From contig NZ_CP137552.1 of the NCBI RefSeq assembly GCF_039691755.1, positions 186,001-250,000 on the forward strand: 64,000 nucleotides of DNA, given 5' to 3'. Numbering within the stretch: position 1 is the first letter of the stretch; every line of letters starts with the position of its first letter. Under the pieces are notes generated by a model. The model was not told the origin of the DNA and made no database searches. It worked only from the letters and a program-made list of their open reading frames with translations. This stretch comes from Halomonas sp. Bachu 37 (GTDB lineage Bacteria; Pseudomonadota; Gammaproteobacteria; Pseudomonadales; Halomonadaceae). Positions 28,593 through 38,467 of the stretch are shown here, piece by piece. Both the position numbers and the translations under genes were made by a program.

Positions 28593-29312
28593 ATGAACGC
28601 AAGCAAGATTCTTCAGCAACTGATGCAGCAAGCCGGTAGCGGACAGAAGGGCAGCGGTGTGGACGTCAAAGGGATTCTGGATGGCCTTTCCAAACAGCTG
28701 GGCGGTAGCAACGAGAAGCAAGGCGATGACGCCTCCGGCGGCTTTGACATGAAAAGCCTGCTCGGCGGAAGTGCCATGGGCTTGCTGGTTGGCTCCAAGC
28801 GTGGTCGCAAGATGGGCGGCAAAGCGCTCAAGTATGGCGCTATCGCGGGTGTCGGCATGCTGGCGTGGAAAGCCTGGCAGAGTTCTCAGGCCACCAAGAA
28901 CGAGTCGACCGCGGATAATGGCGAGGGCGAGCGGGTCGAGGTACTGAACGGCGAGTACCAGGAGCGGCGCAGCCTGGAGCTGCTCCAGGCGATGATCATG
29001 GCCGCCCGTGCCGATGGGCACATCGACGAACAGGAGCAGGCGCTGATCACCCAGCAGATCGACGCGCTGGGCGCCGACCAGGAGATGCACGACTGGGTCG
29101 AGCGGCAGCTGAAGGCGCCGCTGGATGCCCAGGCGCTGGCCCGGGAAGCGGATTCTCCCCAGGCGGCACGCGAGATGTATCTGATCAGCGTGGCGGTGAC
29201 CGACGAGCAGAACCCCATGGAGCGCGCTTGGCTCGATCAGCTGGCGACCGCCTTGAAGCTGGACAAGGACGTCACCAAGGAGCTGGAGCGTCAGGCGATT
29301 GCCGCTGGCTGA
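28593..29312 (+). CDS. DUF533 (TerB-like) inner-membrane-associated protein
   Basis: 239 residues from ATG at 28593, preceded by GGAG; an upstream GTG would translate the tandem repeat. A glycine-rich N-terminal region and one hydrophobic segment (LKYGAIAGVGMLAWKAW, about 75-92) are followed by a C-terminal helical TerB-like domain with ARADGHIDEQEQ. DUF533 (YebE-type) proteins are uncharacterised and often envelope-stress induced. Confidence 0.88.
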   Translation: MNASKILQQLMQQAGSGQKGSGVDVKGILDGLSKQLGGSNEKQGDDASGGFDMKSLLGGSAMGLLVGSKRGRKMGGKALKYGAIAGVGMLAWKAWQSSQATKNESTADNGEGERVEVLNGEYQERRSLELLQAMIMAARADGHIDEQEQALITQQIDALGADQEMHDWVERQLKAPLDAQALAREADSPQAAREMYLISVAVTDEQNPMERAWLDQLATALKLDKDVTKELERQAIAAG

Positions 29313-29345
29313 TTCAGGAAGTCTTTATCTTCCAACATACCAGGA

Positions 29346-29381
29346 CCCCACCGGCGATACATTGGCTGAACGCCGGTGGGG
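29346..29381. terminator. GC-rich hairpin between convergent genes
   Basis: An 11-bp perfect inverted repeat, CCCCACCGGCG / CGCCGGTGGGG, with a 14-base loop, between the DUF533 and SDR stop codons. It has no T-tract but could stop both transcripts. Confidence 0.5.
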
Positions 29382-29410
29382 CGGGGCATTTCAGAACAGC
29401 CCGGCGGCTT

Positions 29411-30253
29411 CTAGCCGCCGACGATATCGCCGCCGTTGGGGTGAAGGGTCTGGCCGCTCATGTAGGAGGCGTCCTCGCAGGCCAGAAACAGCATGCAAGA
29501 GGCAACTTCATTGGGCTGGCCGGGGCGTCCCAGCGGCGAGTGCTTGCCGAATTCGGCCACTTTCTCCTCGGGGAACGAGGCGGGAATCAACGGCGTCCAG
29601 ATGGGCCCGGGTGCCACGGCATTGACCCGAATGCCATCTCCCGCCAGCTTGCTGGCAAGTGCTCGAGTCAGCGACAGGATGGCGCCTTTGGTAGAGGAGT
29701 AATCCACCAGCAGGTCCTGGCCACGGAAGGCGGTGACGGACGTTACGTTGATGATCGACGCACCGGCCTGCAAGTGGGGCAGGGCCGCCTGGACCACGAA
29801 GAACTGACCGAACAGGTTGGTATCGAAGGTACGCCGGATCTGCTCTTCGGGAATGTCGGTGACGTTATCCTGGGCGTGCTGCTCGCCGGCGTTGTTGACC
29901 ACCACATCGAGCCTGCCGAAGCGTTTGATTGCTTCGTTTACCACTCGCTCGGCTTCCGCCTTGTTGCCGATATCGCCATTGAGTGCAACACCTTCGTGGC
30001 CCTCGTCGCGCATCAAGGTCAGTGTGGTTTCGGCATCGTCGTGCTCATCCTTGTAGTGAATGACGACGTTGGCACCTTCACGGGCGAACAGTACGGCGGT
30101 GGCACGGCCGATACCGCTGTCGCCGCCGGTGATCAGCGCGGTTTTACCCTCGAGCCGGCCCGAGCCGGGATAGCGCGGGCGATAGTCCGGCTCCGGCGAC
30201 ATCTTGTACTCCTTTCCTGGTTGGCGGGCTTGGGTCTGACCTGACGTATCCAT
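29411..30253 (-). CDS. SDR-family oxidoreductase (YghA-like)
   Basis: 280 residues, start preceded by AGGAGG. Rossmann motif TGGDSGIGRA, NNAGEQ, the Ser-Tyr-Lys catalytic set (VTSVTAF and YSSTKGA) and PGPIWTPL. The 40-residue N-terminal extension and PGSGRLEGKTALITGG match the YghA/general-stress subgroup of NAD(P)-dependent aldehyde or alcohol reductases. Substrate unknown. Lies 84 bases downstream of the aldehyde dehydrogenase gene on the same strand, so it may be cotranscribed with it. Confidence 0.92.
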   Translation of the reverse strand: MDTSGQTQARQPGKEYKMSPEPDYRPRYPGSGRLEGKTALITGGDSGIGRATAVLFAREGANVVIHYKDEHDDAETTLTLMRDEGHEGVALNGDIGNKAEAERVVNEAIKRFGRLDVVVNNAGEQHAQDNVTDIPEEQIRRTFDTNLFGQFFVVQAALPHLQAGASIINVTSVTAFRGQDLLVDYSSTKGAILSLTRALASKLAGDGIRVNAVAPGPIWTPLIPASFPEEKVAEFGKHSPLGRPGQPNEVASCMLFLACEDASYMSGQTLHPNGGDIVGG

Positions 30254-30337
30254 CGTCTTGCCTCCTTCTTCCTGTTTGGTGACTAGAAAAGAGTTTTGTT
30301 ACGGAAAAAAGTCCTTCGCTGGAGTGTAGGAGCGTTG

Positions 30338-31720
30338 TTACTCCTGGACCACGATGATCGACTTGACGTTGACGAACTCGTGCATGCCGAACCCACCATG
30401 CTCGCGGCCATAACCGGAATTCTTGACACCACCGAAGGGCATTTCCGGCGTGGCGACGCCGAAGCCATTGATGAAGATCATGCCGGTATCGAAATACTTG
30501 CTGGCCAGTTCAGTGGCGCGCTTCACGTCGGTGGAGATGATGCCGCCGCCGAGTCCATAGCGGCTGTCGTTGGCGATGCGCATGGCGTCTTCGTCGTCCT
30601 TGGCGCGGATCAGCGCCGCGACCGGGCCGAACAGTTCGTCGTCGTAGGCGGGTTGGCCGGGAGTGACATCATCCAGCACGGTGGCCGGGTAGAAAGCTCC
30701 CTTGCCGGCGGGCTTTTCACCGCCGCAAAGTATCTTGGCGCCCTTGCGCACACTCTCTTCGACCTGGTCGTGCAGGTCGTCGCGTAGATCGACACGGGCC
30801 ATTGGTCCCAGGTCGGTATCGCTTTGCGTGGGGTCACCCACTTTCAGCGCTTTCATCTTTTCGACAAAGCGCTCCTTGAATGCCTCGTAGTTGGCCTCGG
30901 TCACCACGAATCGCTTGGCGGCGACACAAGTCTGGCCGACGTTGTAGACGCGCCCGGTAGTGCAGGTATTCACCGCCACCTCGAGATCGGCGTCGTCGAG
31001 CACCAGGTAGGCGTCGTTGGACCCTAGCTCGAGGACGGTCTTCTTCAGATGTTTGGCGGCCTGTGCCGCTACCTTGCTACCCGCGCTATCGCTGCCGGTG
31101 AGCGTGACACCGCGTACGAGCGGATGAGCGATCACCTCATCGGAGGTATCGTGGGAGATCACCAGGGCGCGAAACACGTTTTCGGGCAACCCAGCTTCGC
31201 GATAGATCTTTTCTAGCAGCAAGGCGCTGCCGGTCACGTTTTCGGCGTGTTTCAGCAGCACGCTGTTGCCCGCCATGATGTTGGCGATCGAATAACGCAC
31301 CACCTGATAGGCGGGGAAGTTCCATGGTTGAATGCCATAGATCACGCCGATGGGCGAGTAGGTGACGATGCCGCGCTGACCGTTGCCGGGTTGGCGTTCT
31401 TCATCCGCCAGCGCCTTGGGCCCCTGCGCGGCGGTGTAGTCGCAGATGCCCACGCACAGGTCGATCTCCTGTCGTGCTTCCTTGGGCAGCTTGCCCATTT
31501 CCTTCACCATGAGATCGGTAAAGGTTTCCTGGTTGTCCTGCAGGGCCTTGCCGATCGCCTTGACGATACTGGCCCGCTTCTCCAGCGATTCGAGACGCCA
31601 GCTGAGGAAGGCTTCGTGACTCTGTTCGATGATTCTGGATGCCTGGTCAACGTCCATCTGGGCGTAGCTGTCAAGCGGCTCGCCGGTGGCGGGATTGATC
31701 GTGGTAACCTGGTTGCTCAT
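30338..31720 (-). CDS. sad: NAD-dependent succinate-semialdehyde dehydrogenase (Sad/YneI-like)
   Basis: 460 residues, the short form of the aldehyde dehydrogenase family, close in pattern to E. coli Sad: INPATGE at the start, PWNFPAYQV, and catalytic cysteine in NVGQTCVAAKRFV. Near the catalytic glutamate it reads LELGSND where most relatives have LELGG; the glutamate itself is kept. Oxidises succinate semialdehyde to succinate, feeding 4-aminobutyrate carbon into the TCA cycle. Start preceded by AGGAG. Confidence 0.88.
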   Translation of the reverse strand: MSNQVTTINPATGEPLDSYAQMDVDQASRIIEQSHEAFLSWRLESLEKRASIVKAIGKALQDNQETFTDLMVKEMGKLPKEARQEIDLCVGICDYTAAQGPKALADEERQPGNGQRGIVTYSPIGVIYGIQPWNFPAYQVVRYSIANIMAGNSVLLKHAENVTGSALLLEKIYREAGLPENVFRALVISHDTSDEVIAHPLVRGVTLTGSDSAGSKVAAQAAKHLKKTVLELGSNDAYLVLDDADLEVAVNTCTTGRVYNVGQTCVAAKRFVVTEANYEAFKERFVEKMKALKVGDPTQSDTDLGPMARVDLRDDLHDQVEESVRKGAKILCGGEKPAGKGAFYPATVLDDVTPGQPAYDDELFGPVAALIRAKDDEDAMRIANDSRYGLGGGIISTDVKRATELASKYFDTGMIFINGFGVATPEMPFGGVKNSGYGREHGGFGMHEFVNVKSIIVVQE

Positions 31721-31827
31721 TGGATCTCCTATCGTCTGATCAACGCGTTGGTGACTGTTGTGCTCCTGCTAGTCCTGTTGGCTTCCGGTCATTGGCTCCA
31801 AGCATTTCGGCAAACACGCACTTCTCG

Positions 31828-31895
31828 AAATCAAGTACTTCGCCAAATCAAGTACTTCGCCAAATCAAGTACTTCGCCCAATCAAGCGTTTCGCC
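31828..31895. repeat. 17-bp tandem array with palindromic AAGTACTT core
   Basis: AAATCAAGTACTTCGCC is repeated exactly three times in tandem (31828-31878), followed by a diverged fourth copy, CAATCAAGCGTTTCGCC. One or two more degenerate copies can be traced upstream to about 31797. Each exact unit contains the 8-bp palindrome AAGTACTT. The array lies in the spacer between the msrA stop and the sad start, both on the minus strand. Confidence 0.9.
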
Positions 31896-31926
31896 AAATA
31901 GAGTGAAAAAGGCAGTATAGAAAAGA

Positions 31927-32631
31927 TTATTCGTCCTTTCCTGTATAGGTTGGGCCACCCGCTTCATCCTTCCAGATTGCCTCCAGACGCTTGTCGCGAC
32001 CGCATCCATAACGGTAGAACTGATAGCGTAATGGATTGCGTTCGGCGTAATCCTGATGGTACTTCTCGGCTTGCCAGAAGGTGGTGGCCGGGACTATCTC
32101 GGTGGCTATCTCGCGATCGAAATGGGCTTCCCAGCGCTCTTTAGAGGCCTCTGCCAGGCGCTTTTGTTCCTCGTTGTGATAAAAGATGGCGGAACGGTAC
32201 TGGTCGCCCACATCGCAGAACTGCTGATCCTCGGCGAAGGGGTCAATGTTGCGCCAGAAAACCTCGAGCAGCTGGGAGTACTCGATTTGGTCGGGGTTGT
32301 AGCGAACTTCCACGGCTTCGGCGTGGCCGGTGTCGCCGGCCGTAATCTGTTGGTAAGTTGGACTTTCCAGTGTTCCGCCGATATAGCCCGCCAACGTGAC
32401 ATGGACGCCCAGTTGGCGATCGAAGGGCGGCTCCATGCACCAGAAACAACCACCGGCAAATGTGGCCGTTGCCATTTCCGTTCCTGAGGGCGCAGATTCG
32501 CTGGCGTTGCTCGCGGCGCCCGCTGTCCCCGAGCGATCATCGGCCTGCAGGGAAATACTCATCACCAGCCCCGAGGCCAAGGTGAGCGTGCGCAAGGATT
32601 TCGGGGTCAGCAGGCAAGAGGGTAGACCCAT
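31927..32631 (-). CDS. msrA: Exported peptide methionine sulfoxide reductase A
   Basis: 234 residues. Residues 61-65 are GCFWC, with nucleophile Cys62, and YQFYRYGCGRD near the end supplies the resolving cysteine. The first 30 residues form a signal peptide and a low-complexity Ser/Ala linker follows, so the enzyme probably works in the periplasm, repairing methionine-S-sulfoxide. Cytoplasmic MsrA proteins lack this leader. Confidence 0.93.
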   Translation of the reverse strand: MGLPSCLLTPKSLRTLTLASGLVMSISLQADDRSGTAGAASNASESAPSGTEMATATFAGGCFWCMEPPFDRQLGVHVTLAGYIGGTLESPTYQQITAGDTGHAEAVEVRYNPDQIEYSQLLEVFWRNIDPFAEDQQFCDVGDQYRSAIFYHNEEQKRLAEASKERWEAHFDREIATEIVPATTFWQAEKYHQDYAERNPLRYQFYRYGCGRDKRLEAIWKDEAGGPTYTGKDE

Positions 32632-33014
32632 ATACGGGACTCCAATGAGAAAATGAATGCTTCATTGAGTATCGAGGCTGGCAAGGGTTCCGTGGGGCGC
32701 TGAAAACAGCGAGTTCGGGTGTGGGCGAAGGCGATGGAGTGGCTGCCGGGAATTCGTTGACCCAGCGCAAGGAAATGCCGGATTTACTTTCCCGTCGGCG
32801 CTATCGGAAATCGAATTGATACCTTGTAAGTGATTGATAAATCTTTCTTTAAAAGAATTCTTTATGTGAACTCAGGGTGAGTCCGTGTTTGTCTTGCCAC
32901 TGGTCCTGTGCCATACCTGAAGTGAAGGGACTACTTCGGCTATCGCTATCACCATGCCGAGTGTCCCCTGGGTCAATAACTCCTTTTAAAGCGCCTTTCC
33001 AGGCGGAGTCTCTT
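32632..33014. promoter_or_regulatory. Divergent spacer between msrA and the alcohol dehydrogenase gene
   Basis: 383 bases without a gene. The part at 32810-32870 is AT-rich, and TTGATA (32816) with TAAATC 16 bases later is a candidate promoter for the dehydrogenase gene. No repeat or RNA structure seen. Confidence 0.35.
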
Positions 33015-34091
33015 ATGGCGACCATGATGAAGGCAGCAGTATTCGTAGAAGCCGGGCGTATCGAGATCGATGACAAGCCCTTGCCCGACATCGGACCCAA
33101 TGATGCGCTGATGCGCGTTACCACGACGACGATCTGTGGCACCGATATCCATATCCTCAAGGGCGAGTACCCGGTGGAGAAGGGCCTGACCATCGGTCAT
33201 GAACCGGTAGGCATCATCGAGAAGCTGGGAGCCAACGTCCAGGGCTATCATGAAGGGCAGCGAGTGATTGCGGGGGCTATCTGCCCCAGTTTTACCTCCT
33301 ATGCCTGTCAGGATGGTTGCAGCTCCCAGGATGGCGGCCACCATGCCCACGGCTACAAGCCCATGGGTGGCTGGCGATTCGGCAATACCATCGATGGGGC
33401 GCAAGCGGAATATCTCTGTGTCCCCGATGCCCAGGCCAACCTGACCCCGGTGCCGGATGGTCTGACCGACGAGCAGGTGTTGATGTGCCCCGACATCATG
33501 TCCACGGGATTTGCCGGGGCCGAAGCCGCCGGGATCAAGATCGGCGATAGCGTGGTGATCTTCGCCCAGGGGCCGATCGGCCTATGCGCCACGGCGGGGG
33601 CACGGTTGCGCGGCGCGGGCTTGATCATCGCGGTGGATGGCATCGACGAGCGATTGGGCATGGCCAAGCAGATGGGAGCCGATATTACCCTGGATTTCCG
33701 CCAGGTGGATGTGGTGTCGGAAATCCTCAAGCTGACCGGCGGACGCGGCGTGGACGCCTCCATCGAAGCCCTGGGCAAGCAGCAGACCTTCGAAGCGGCG
33801 CTGCGCGTGCTCAAGCCGGGGGGTACGCTTTCAAGCCTGGGGGTTTACTCCGAGGATCTGCGCATTCCACTAGATGCATTCTGCGCCGGCCTGGGCGATC
33901 ACAAGATCGTCACCTCGCTGTGCCCGGGAGGCAAGGAGCGCATGCGCCGTCTGATGCAGGTCATCGAAAGCGGCCGCGTGGACCTCGGTCCCATGGTCAC
34001 CCACCGCTACGCGCTGGAGAACATCGTCGAGGCCTACGATCTGTTTTCCCACCAGCGTGATGGCGTATTGAAGGTGGCGATACAGACCTGA
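33015..34091 (+). CDS. Zinc-dependent NAD(P) alcohol dehydrogenase
   Basis: 358 residues from ATG at 33015, with AGGCGGAG upstream. Medium-chain dehydrogenase: catalytic zinc ligands in TTICGTDIH and IGHEPVG, Rossmann region GDSVVIFAQGPIGL. The sequence follows a proteobacterial subgroup related to isopropanol/secondary alcohol dehydrogenases that lack the structural zinc cysteines. The segment after SSQDGG is shorter than I expect for that subgroup. Physiological substrate unknown. Convergent with the LysR gene 15 bases away. Confidence 0.9.
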   Translation: MATMMKAAVFVEAGRIEIDDKPLPDIGPNDALMRVTTTTICGTDIHILKGEYPVEKGLTIGHEPVGIIEKLGANVQGYHEGQRVIAGAICPSFTSYACQDGCSSQDGGHHAHGYKPMGGWRFGNTIDGAQAEYLCVPDAQANLTPVPDGLTDEQVLMCPDIMSTGFAGAEAAGIKIGDSVVIFAQGPIGLCATAGARLRGAGLIIAVDGIDERLGMAKQMGADITLDFRQVDVVSEILKLTGGRGVDASIEALGKQQTFEAALRVLKPGGTLSSLGVYSEDLRIPLDAFCAGLGDHKIVTSLCPGGKERMRRLMQVIESGRVDLGPMVTHRYALENIVEAYDLFSHQRDGVLKVAIQT

Positions 34092-34106
34092 CGCAAGCCG
34101 TGGCGG

Positions 34107-35015
34107 CTACGCCTCGGGCCCCGGCCAAACCCTTTCCAGCACCGCCATTGCCGCAGCGATGGCGGGCTCTTCGCTGCGGCTGCGCTTCCAGATATAGCTC
34201 AGCGCGCAGGGCAGCTTCACGCCCTTGACGATCACCATCCCGCTTGCCTGGCGCTCCGCGAGAGCGAGTGCATCGCGGGCCAGGCTCAACCCCACGCCGG
34301 CTCGAACCAGGTCCAGCATGCACATTTCCTGATCCACCTGGGCTACGGCGTTGGGCGTCAAGCCCAGCGGTTCGAGTACCTGGCGCAGCAGGCGGTGATG
34401 GGCCGAATGCGCCGGTGTCACGATCCACGGTAGCGTGGCCAGGTGCCGCCACGCGTTGTTTCTTACCCGCTCGTCCCAACCGCTCGGCGCAAGAACGTGG
34501 TAGTGGAAATGGGTGAGCTCGCGGTAGACGATGTCCTCGGTGAGTTTCCCCGGCCCCTCGCCGGGTGGCGCGAGAAAGAAACCCACATCCAGCTCGTCGT
34601 GGCTGATCCGCTCGACGATGCTGCCGCTCATGCCGTGATGAAGCTCGATTTCCAGCTGCGGGGCTCGCTCCACCAGCCGGCGCGAAAACGCGCCCAGGCG
34701 GATGAATTCAGGGTCGACGATCGTGCCGATCTTGAGCCTGCCGCGCAGCGTGTCATGCAGCGCACGCGCCCGCTGGCCGAAGGCACCGATGGCGGCCAGC
34801 GCCTGTTCGGCAGCAGGCAGAAGGGCACGACCGTCCGCCGTCAGCGCCAGCCCCTGGGGGCGACGTGTAAACAGCGTGACACCCAGGCCGGCTTGAAGAT
34901 GTTTGAGCTTGAGGCTGATGGCGGGCTGGGTCAGGTGCAGGCGCTCGGCGGCTCGAGAGACGCTGCCTTCGTGGGCAACGGTGACGAAGGCCCGTAGGGT
35001 GGCAATATCCTGCAT
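34107..35015 (-). CDS. LysR-family transcriptional regulator
   Basis: 302 residues with an N-terminal winged helix-turn-helix (SVSRAAERLHLTQPAISLKL) and a periplasmic-binding-like effector domain. Divergent from mmsA across a 166-base spacer, so it most likely activates mmsA and the GMC gene in response to a catabolic intermediate. Confidence 0.93.
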   Translation of the reverse strand: MQDIATLRAFVTVAHEGSVSRAAERLHLTQPAISLKLKHLQAGLGVTLFTRRPQGLALTADGRALLPAAEQALAAIGAFGQRARALHDTLRGRLKIGTIVDPEFIRLGAFSRRLVERAPQLEIELHHGMSGSIVERISHDELDVGFFLAPPGEGPGKLTEDIVYRELTHFHYHVLAPSGWDERVRNNAWRHLATLPWIVTPAHSAHHRLLRQVLEPLGLTPNAVAQVDQEMCMLDLVRAGVGLSLARDALALAERQASGMVIVKGVKLPCALSYIWKRSRSEEPAIAAAMAVLERVWPGPEA

Positions 35016-35181
35016 AGGTCATGTCTCGCCCATATGATATTAGTCGAGCTTATATCGCGCTTTGGGATTTCTCAATTGATCGCGGTCGACAGCGCGGTAA
35101 GCTGGAAGCCGAACTTTTATCGCGCCATGCGCTAGTGATGACTTTAGCCCACGGTCGACTTCCAACAACAGGACACACTTC
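35016..35181. promoter_or_regulatory. LysR/mmsA divergent control region
   Basis: TATATCGCGC (35051-35060) and TTTATCGCGC (35116-35125) form a spaced direct repeat, and GCGCGGTAA (35092-35100) is partly complementary to the first. These are candidates for LysR binding. Confidence 0.35.
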
Positions 35182-36693
35182 ATGACGCTTCCCCTCATCC
35201 AGCACTTCATCAACGGCCAACTCACCGCGACCCAGGCTGGCAATCGACAGGAGGTATTCAACCCTGCGACGGGCCAAGCCTCCGGCCAGGTGGCCCTGGC
35301 AAGCCGCGCCGATGTGGACGCTGCCGTCGCGGCGGCTCAAGCGGCTTTTCCGTCTTGGGCGGATACTCCGCCGATCCGCCGGGCCCGAGTGCTGTTCCGC
35401 TTTCTTGAACTGCTCAATACCCACAAGGACGAGCTGGCACGCGCCATTACCCTGGAACACGGCAAGGTGTTCACCGATGCCCAGGGCGAAGTGGCCCGCG
35501 GTATCGATATCGTCGAGTTCGCCTGCGGTATTCCGCAGTTGCTGAAAGGGGACTATACCGAGCAGGTCAGCACCGGCATCGACAACTGGACGATGCGCCA
35601 GCCGTTGGGCGTGGTGGCTGGGATCACCCCGTTCAACTTCCCGGTCATGGTGCCGATGTGGATGTTCCCGCTGGCCATCGCCACGGGCAATACTTTCGTA
35701 CTCAAGCCGAGCCCCCTCGATCCCAGCGCCTCGCTGTTGATTGCGGATCTGCTCAAGCAGGCAGGCCTGCCGGACGGCGTCTTCAACGTGGTGCAAGGCG
35801 ACAAAAATTCGGTGGAAGCTCTGATCGAGCATCGCCATGTGAAGGCGCTGAGTTTCGTTGGTTCCACGCCCATCGCCAATCTCATCTACGAGCGTGGCGC
35901 CCACCATGGTAAGCGTGTTCAGGCTCTGGGTGGCGCCAAGAACCATATGGTAGTGATGCCCGATGCCGATCTGGACAAGGCCGTCGATGCCCTGATCGGT
36001 GCCGCCTACGGTAGCGCCGGTGAGCGCTGCATGGCGATCAGCGTGGCGGTGCTGGTGGGCGATGTGGCCGACAAGATCGTGCCGCGCCTTGCCGAGCGAG
36101 CTAAAGCGTTGAAGGTGAAGGACGGCCTGGAACTGGACGCCGAGATGGGGCCGATCGTCACCGCCCAGGCGCACCAGCGCATCACCGGCTATATCGCCAA
36201 GGGCGAGCAGGAGGGCGCCGAACTGGTGGTCGACGGTCGTGACTTCGATGCCTCCGTGACCGGCGAAGGCAACGCAGAAGGCTTCTGGATGGGGGGTACG
36301 CTGTTCGATAACGTCACCCCGGAAATGACGATCTATAAAGAAGAGATCTTCGGCCCGGTGCTGGCCTGCGTGCGGGTACCGGATATTGCCACGGCGATCC
36401 AGTTGATCAACGATCATGAATTCGGCAACGGTGTGAGCTGCTTCACCGAAAGCGGCAGCGTGGCGCGTGAGTTCGGCCGGCGTATCCAGGTGGGCATGGT
36501 GGGGATCAACGTGCCCATTCCGGTGCCCATGGCCTGGCACGGTTTCGGCGGCTGGAAGCGCTCGCTGTTCGGTGATACCCACGCCTACGGCGAGGAAGGC
36601 GTGCGCTTCTATACCAAGCAGAAATCGATCATGCAGCGCTGGTCCGACTCGATCAATGCCGGTGCCGAGTTCGCGATGCCTACCCATAAATAA
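35182..36693 (+). CDS. mmsA: CoA-acylating methylmalonate-semialdehyde dehydrogenase
   Basis: 503 residues, family-typical length. Catalytic Cys283 is in [10 protein letters not shown], and [14 protein letters not shown] and [13 protein letters not shown] [16 protein letters not shown] are diagnostic for MmsA. Converts methylmalonate semialdehyde or malonate semialdehyde to propionyl- or acetyl-CoA in valine, inositol or beta-alanine breakdown. Ribosome site AGGAC. Likely operon with the downstream GMC gene. The last six codons and stop are tandemly duplicated. Confidence 0.95.
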   Translation: MTLPLIQHFINGQLTATQAGNRQEVFNPATGQASGQVALASRADVDAAVAAAQAAFPSWADTPPIRRARVLFRFLELLNTHKDELARAITLEHGKVFTDAQGEVARGIDIVEFACGIPQLLKGDYTEQVSTGIDNWTMRQPLGVVAGITPFNFPVMVPMWMFPLAIATGNTFVLKPSPLDPSASLLIADLLKQAGLPDGVFNVVQGDKNSVEALIEHRHVKALSFVGSTPIANLIYERGAHHGKRVQALGGAKNHMVVMPDADLDKAVDALIGAAYGSAGERCMAISVAVLVGDVADKIVPRLAERAKALKVKDGLELDAEMGPIVTAQAHQRITGYIAKGEQEGAELVVDGRDFDASVTGEGNAEGFWMGGTLFDNVTPEMTIYKEEIFGPVLACVRVPDIATAIQLINDHEFGNGVSCFTESGSVAREFGRRIQVGMVGINVPIPVPMAWHGFGGWKRSLFGDTHAYGEEGVRFYTKQKSIMQRWSDSINAGAEFAMPTHK

Positions 36694-36712
36694 GATGCCT
36701 ACCCATAAATAA
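36675..36712 (+). repeat. Perfect 19-bp tandem duplication across the mmsA stop codon
   Basis: GATGCCTACCCATAAATAA occurs twice with no gap. The first copy encodes the last residues and stop of MmsA, and the second lies in the spacer. The exact identity suggests a recent slippage event. Confidence 0.95.
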
Positions 36713-36786
36713 GTAGGGCAAGCCACCATTCGCTCAGCGAGAGGCGCCGGAGCAGCCTCGAGCGTAGCCGTTACCGAGAGCACGCC

Positions 36787-38439
36787 ATGGCAGAACAACA
36801 ATTCGACTACATCATCGTGGGTGCCGGCACCGCCGGCTGCCTGCTGGCCAACCGCCTCAGTGCCGACCCGGCCAACCGGGTGCTGCTGATCGAGGCCGGA
36901 GGACGCGACAATTACCACTGGATCCACATCCCGGTGGGCTACCTCTATTGCATCAACAACCCGCGTACCGATTGGTGCTTCAAGACCGAGCCCGACAAGG
37001 GACTCAACGGCCGCTCGCTGATCTACCCGCGCGGCAAGACCCTGGGCGGCTGCTCGAGCATCAACGGCATGCTCTACATCCGCGGCCAGGCCCGCGACTA
37101 TGACGGCTGGGCCGAGGTGACCGGCGACGATGCCTGGCGCTGGGAGAACTGCCTGCCCGACTTCATGAAGCACGAGGATCACCACCGCCTGGATGCAGAC
37201 GGCGATGCCGATGCCGTGCATCGCGACTACCACGGCCACGGCGGTGAGTGGCGCGTGGAGAAGCAGCGCCTCAAGTGGGAGATCCTCGACGACTTCGCCA
37301 CGGCGGCCGTGGAGGCCGGCATTCCCCGCACACGCGACTTCAACCGCGGAGACAACGAGGGCGTCGACTACTTCGAGGTGAACCAGCGCGACGGCTGGCG
37401 CTGGAATGCGGCCAAGGCCTTCCTGCGCCCGGTGTGCGAGAGGCGCAGCAACTTCACTCTGTGGCACTCCTCCCAGGTGCAGCGGCTGCTGTTCGAGCAG
37501 GAGGAGGGCGGCCAGCCGCGGGCGACGGGCGTGGAGGTGGAGCGCGACGGGAGCGTGACCCGGGTCCGGGCGAAACGCGAAGTGATCCTTGCCGCCGGCG
37601 CCATCGGCTCGCCGCAGCTGCTGCAGATCTCCGGCATCGGCCCGGCCGAGCTGCTGGCTGAGCACGAGATTCCCATGGTGCGAGAACTGCCCGGAGTGGG
37701 GGAGAACCTGCAGGATCACCTGCAGATCCGTTCGGTGTACCGGGTCTCCGGGGCGAAGACGCTCAATACCCTGGCGGCATCGTGGCTGGGCAAGGCGGCG
37801 ATCGGCATGGAGTATCTACTCAAGCGCACCGGCCCCATGAGCATGGCGCCATCGCAGCTGTGCGCCTTCACCCGCAGTTCGGACGACTATGACCACCCCA
37901 ACATCGAGTACCACGTCCAGCCGCTGAGCCTGGAGGCCTTCGGCCAGCCGCTGCATGACTATCCGGCGATCACGGCGAGCGTGTGCAACCTCAACCCCAC
38001 CAGCCGTGGCAGCGTACGCATCAAGAGCCGCGACCCTGCCCAGGCGCCGTGCATCGCGCCCAACTACCTCAGCACCGAAGAGGATCGCCGGGTGGCAGCG
38101 GACTCGCTGCGGGTCACGCGGCGCATCGCCGCTCAGCCGGCCTTCGCCAAGTACCATTCCGAGGAGGTCAAACCGGGCGTGGAGTATCAAAGCGATGATG
38201 AGCTGGCGCGGCTAGCGGGGGATATCGGTACCACAATCTTTCACCCCGTGGGCACGACGAGAATGGGCCGTGCGGATGATCCCGGGGCGGTTGTCGATTC
38301 GCACCTGCGGGTGCTGGGAGTGGCGGGGCTGCGGGTGGTCGACGCGGGGATCATGCCAACCATCACCAGCGGCAACACGAATTCGCCCACCTTGATGATT
38401 GCGGAAAAAGCGGCGCAGTGGATTCTCGATGAAAAGTAA
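36787..38439 (+). CDS. GMC-family FAD-dependent alcohol/choline dehydrogenase-like enzyme
   Basis: 550 residues. FAD-binding VGAGTAGCLLANRLS at the N terminus, GMC signature GKTLGGCSSINGM near 80-95, and C-terminal HPVGTTRMG with catalytic His plus NTNSPTLMIAEKAA. It oxidises a primary alcohol to an aldehyde. Its place behind mmsA suggests that the alcohol feeds the semialdehyde step, but choline or polyethylene-glycol-type substrates cannot be excluded. GC-rich with unusually uniform codon use. Confidence 0.9.
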   Translation: MAEQQFDYIIVGAGTAGCLLANRLSADPANRVLLIEAGGRDNYHWIHIPVGYLYCINNPRTDWCFKTEPDKGLNGRSLIYPRGKTLGGCSSINGMLYIRGQARDYDGWAEVTGDDAWRWENCLPDFMKHEDHHRLDADGDADAVHRDYHGHGGEWRVEKQRLKWEILDDFATAAVEAGIPRTRDFNRGDNEGVDYFEVNQRDGWRWNAAKAFLRPVCERRSNFTLWHSSQVQRLLFEQEEGGQPRATGVEVERDGSVTRVRAKREVILAAGAIGSPQLLQISGIGPAELLAEHEIPMVRELPGVGENLQDHLQIRSVYRVSGAKTLNTLAASWLGKAAIGMEYLLKRTGPMSMAPSQLCAFTRSSDDYDHPNIEYHVQPLSLEAFGQPLHDYPAITASVCNLNPTSRGSVRIKSRDPAQAPCIAPNYLSTEEDRRVAADSLRVTRRIAAQPAFAKYHSEEVKPGVEYQSDDELARLAGDIGTTIFHPVGTTRMGRADDPGAVVDSHLRVLGVAGLRVVDAGIMPTITSGNTNSPTLMIAEKAAQWILDEK

Positions 38440-38467
38440 CCTCTCTGTCACATGAGATAAATAGTAT

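Noticed and set aside
31797-31895. Short regular repeats resembling a CRISPR array
   Set aside because: The units abut with no spacers and no cas genes are present, so it is a simple tandem repeat.
35050-37719. 889-codon open frame on the minus strand opposite mmsA and the GMC gene
   Set aside because: It lies antisense to two well-supported genes in GC-rich sequence where antisense frames stay open by codon bias. Its translation is rich in His, Val and Ala and shows no domain.
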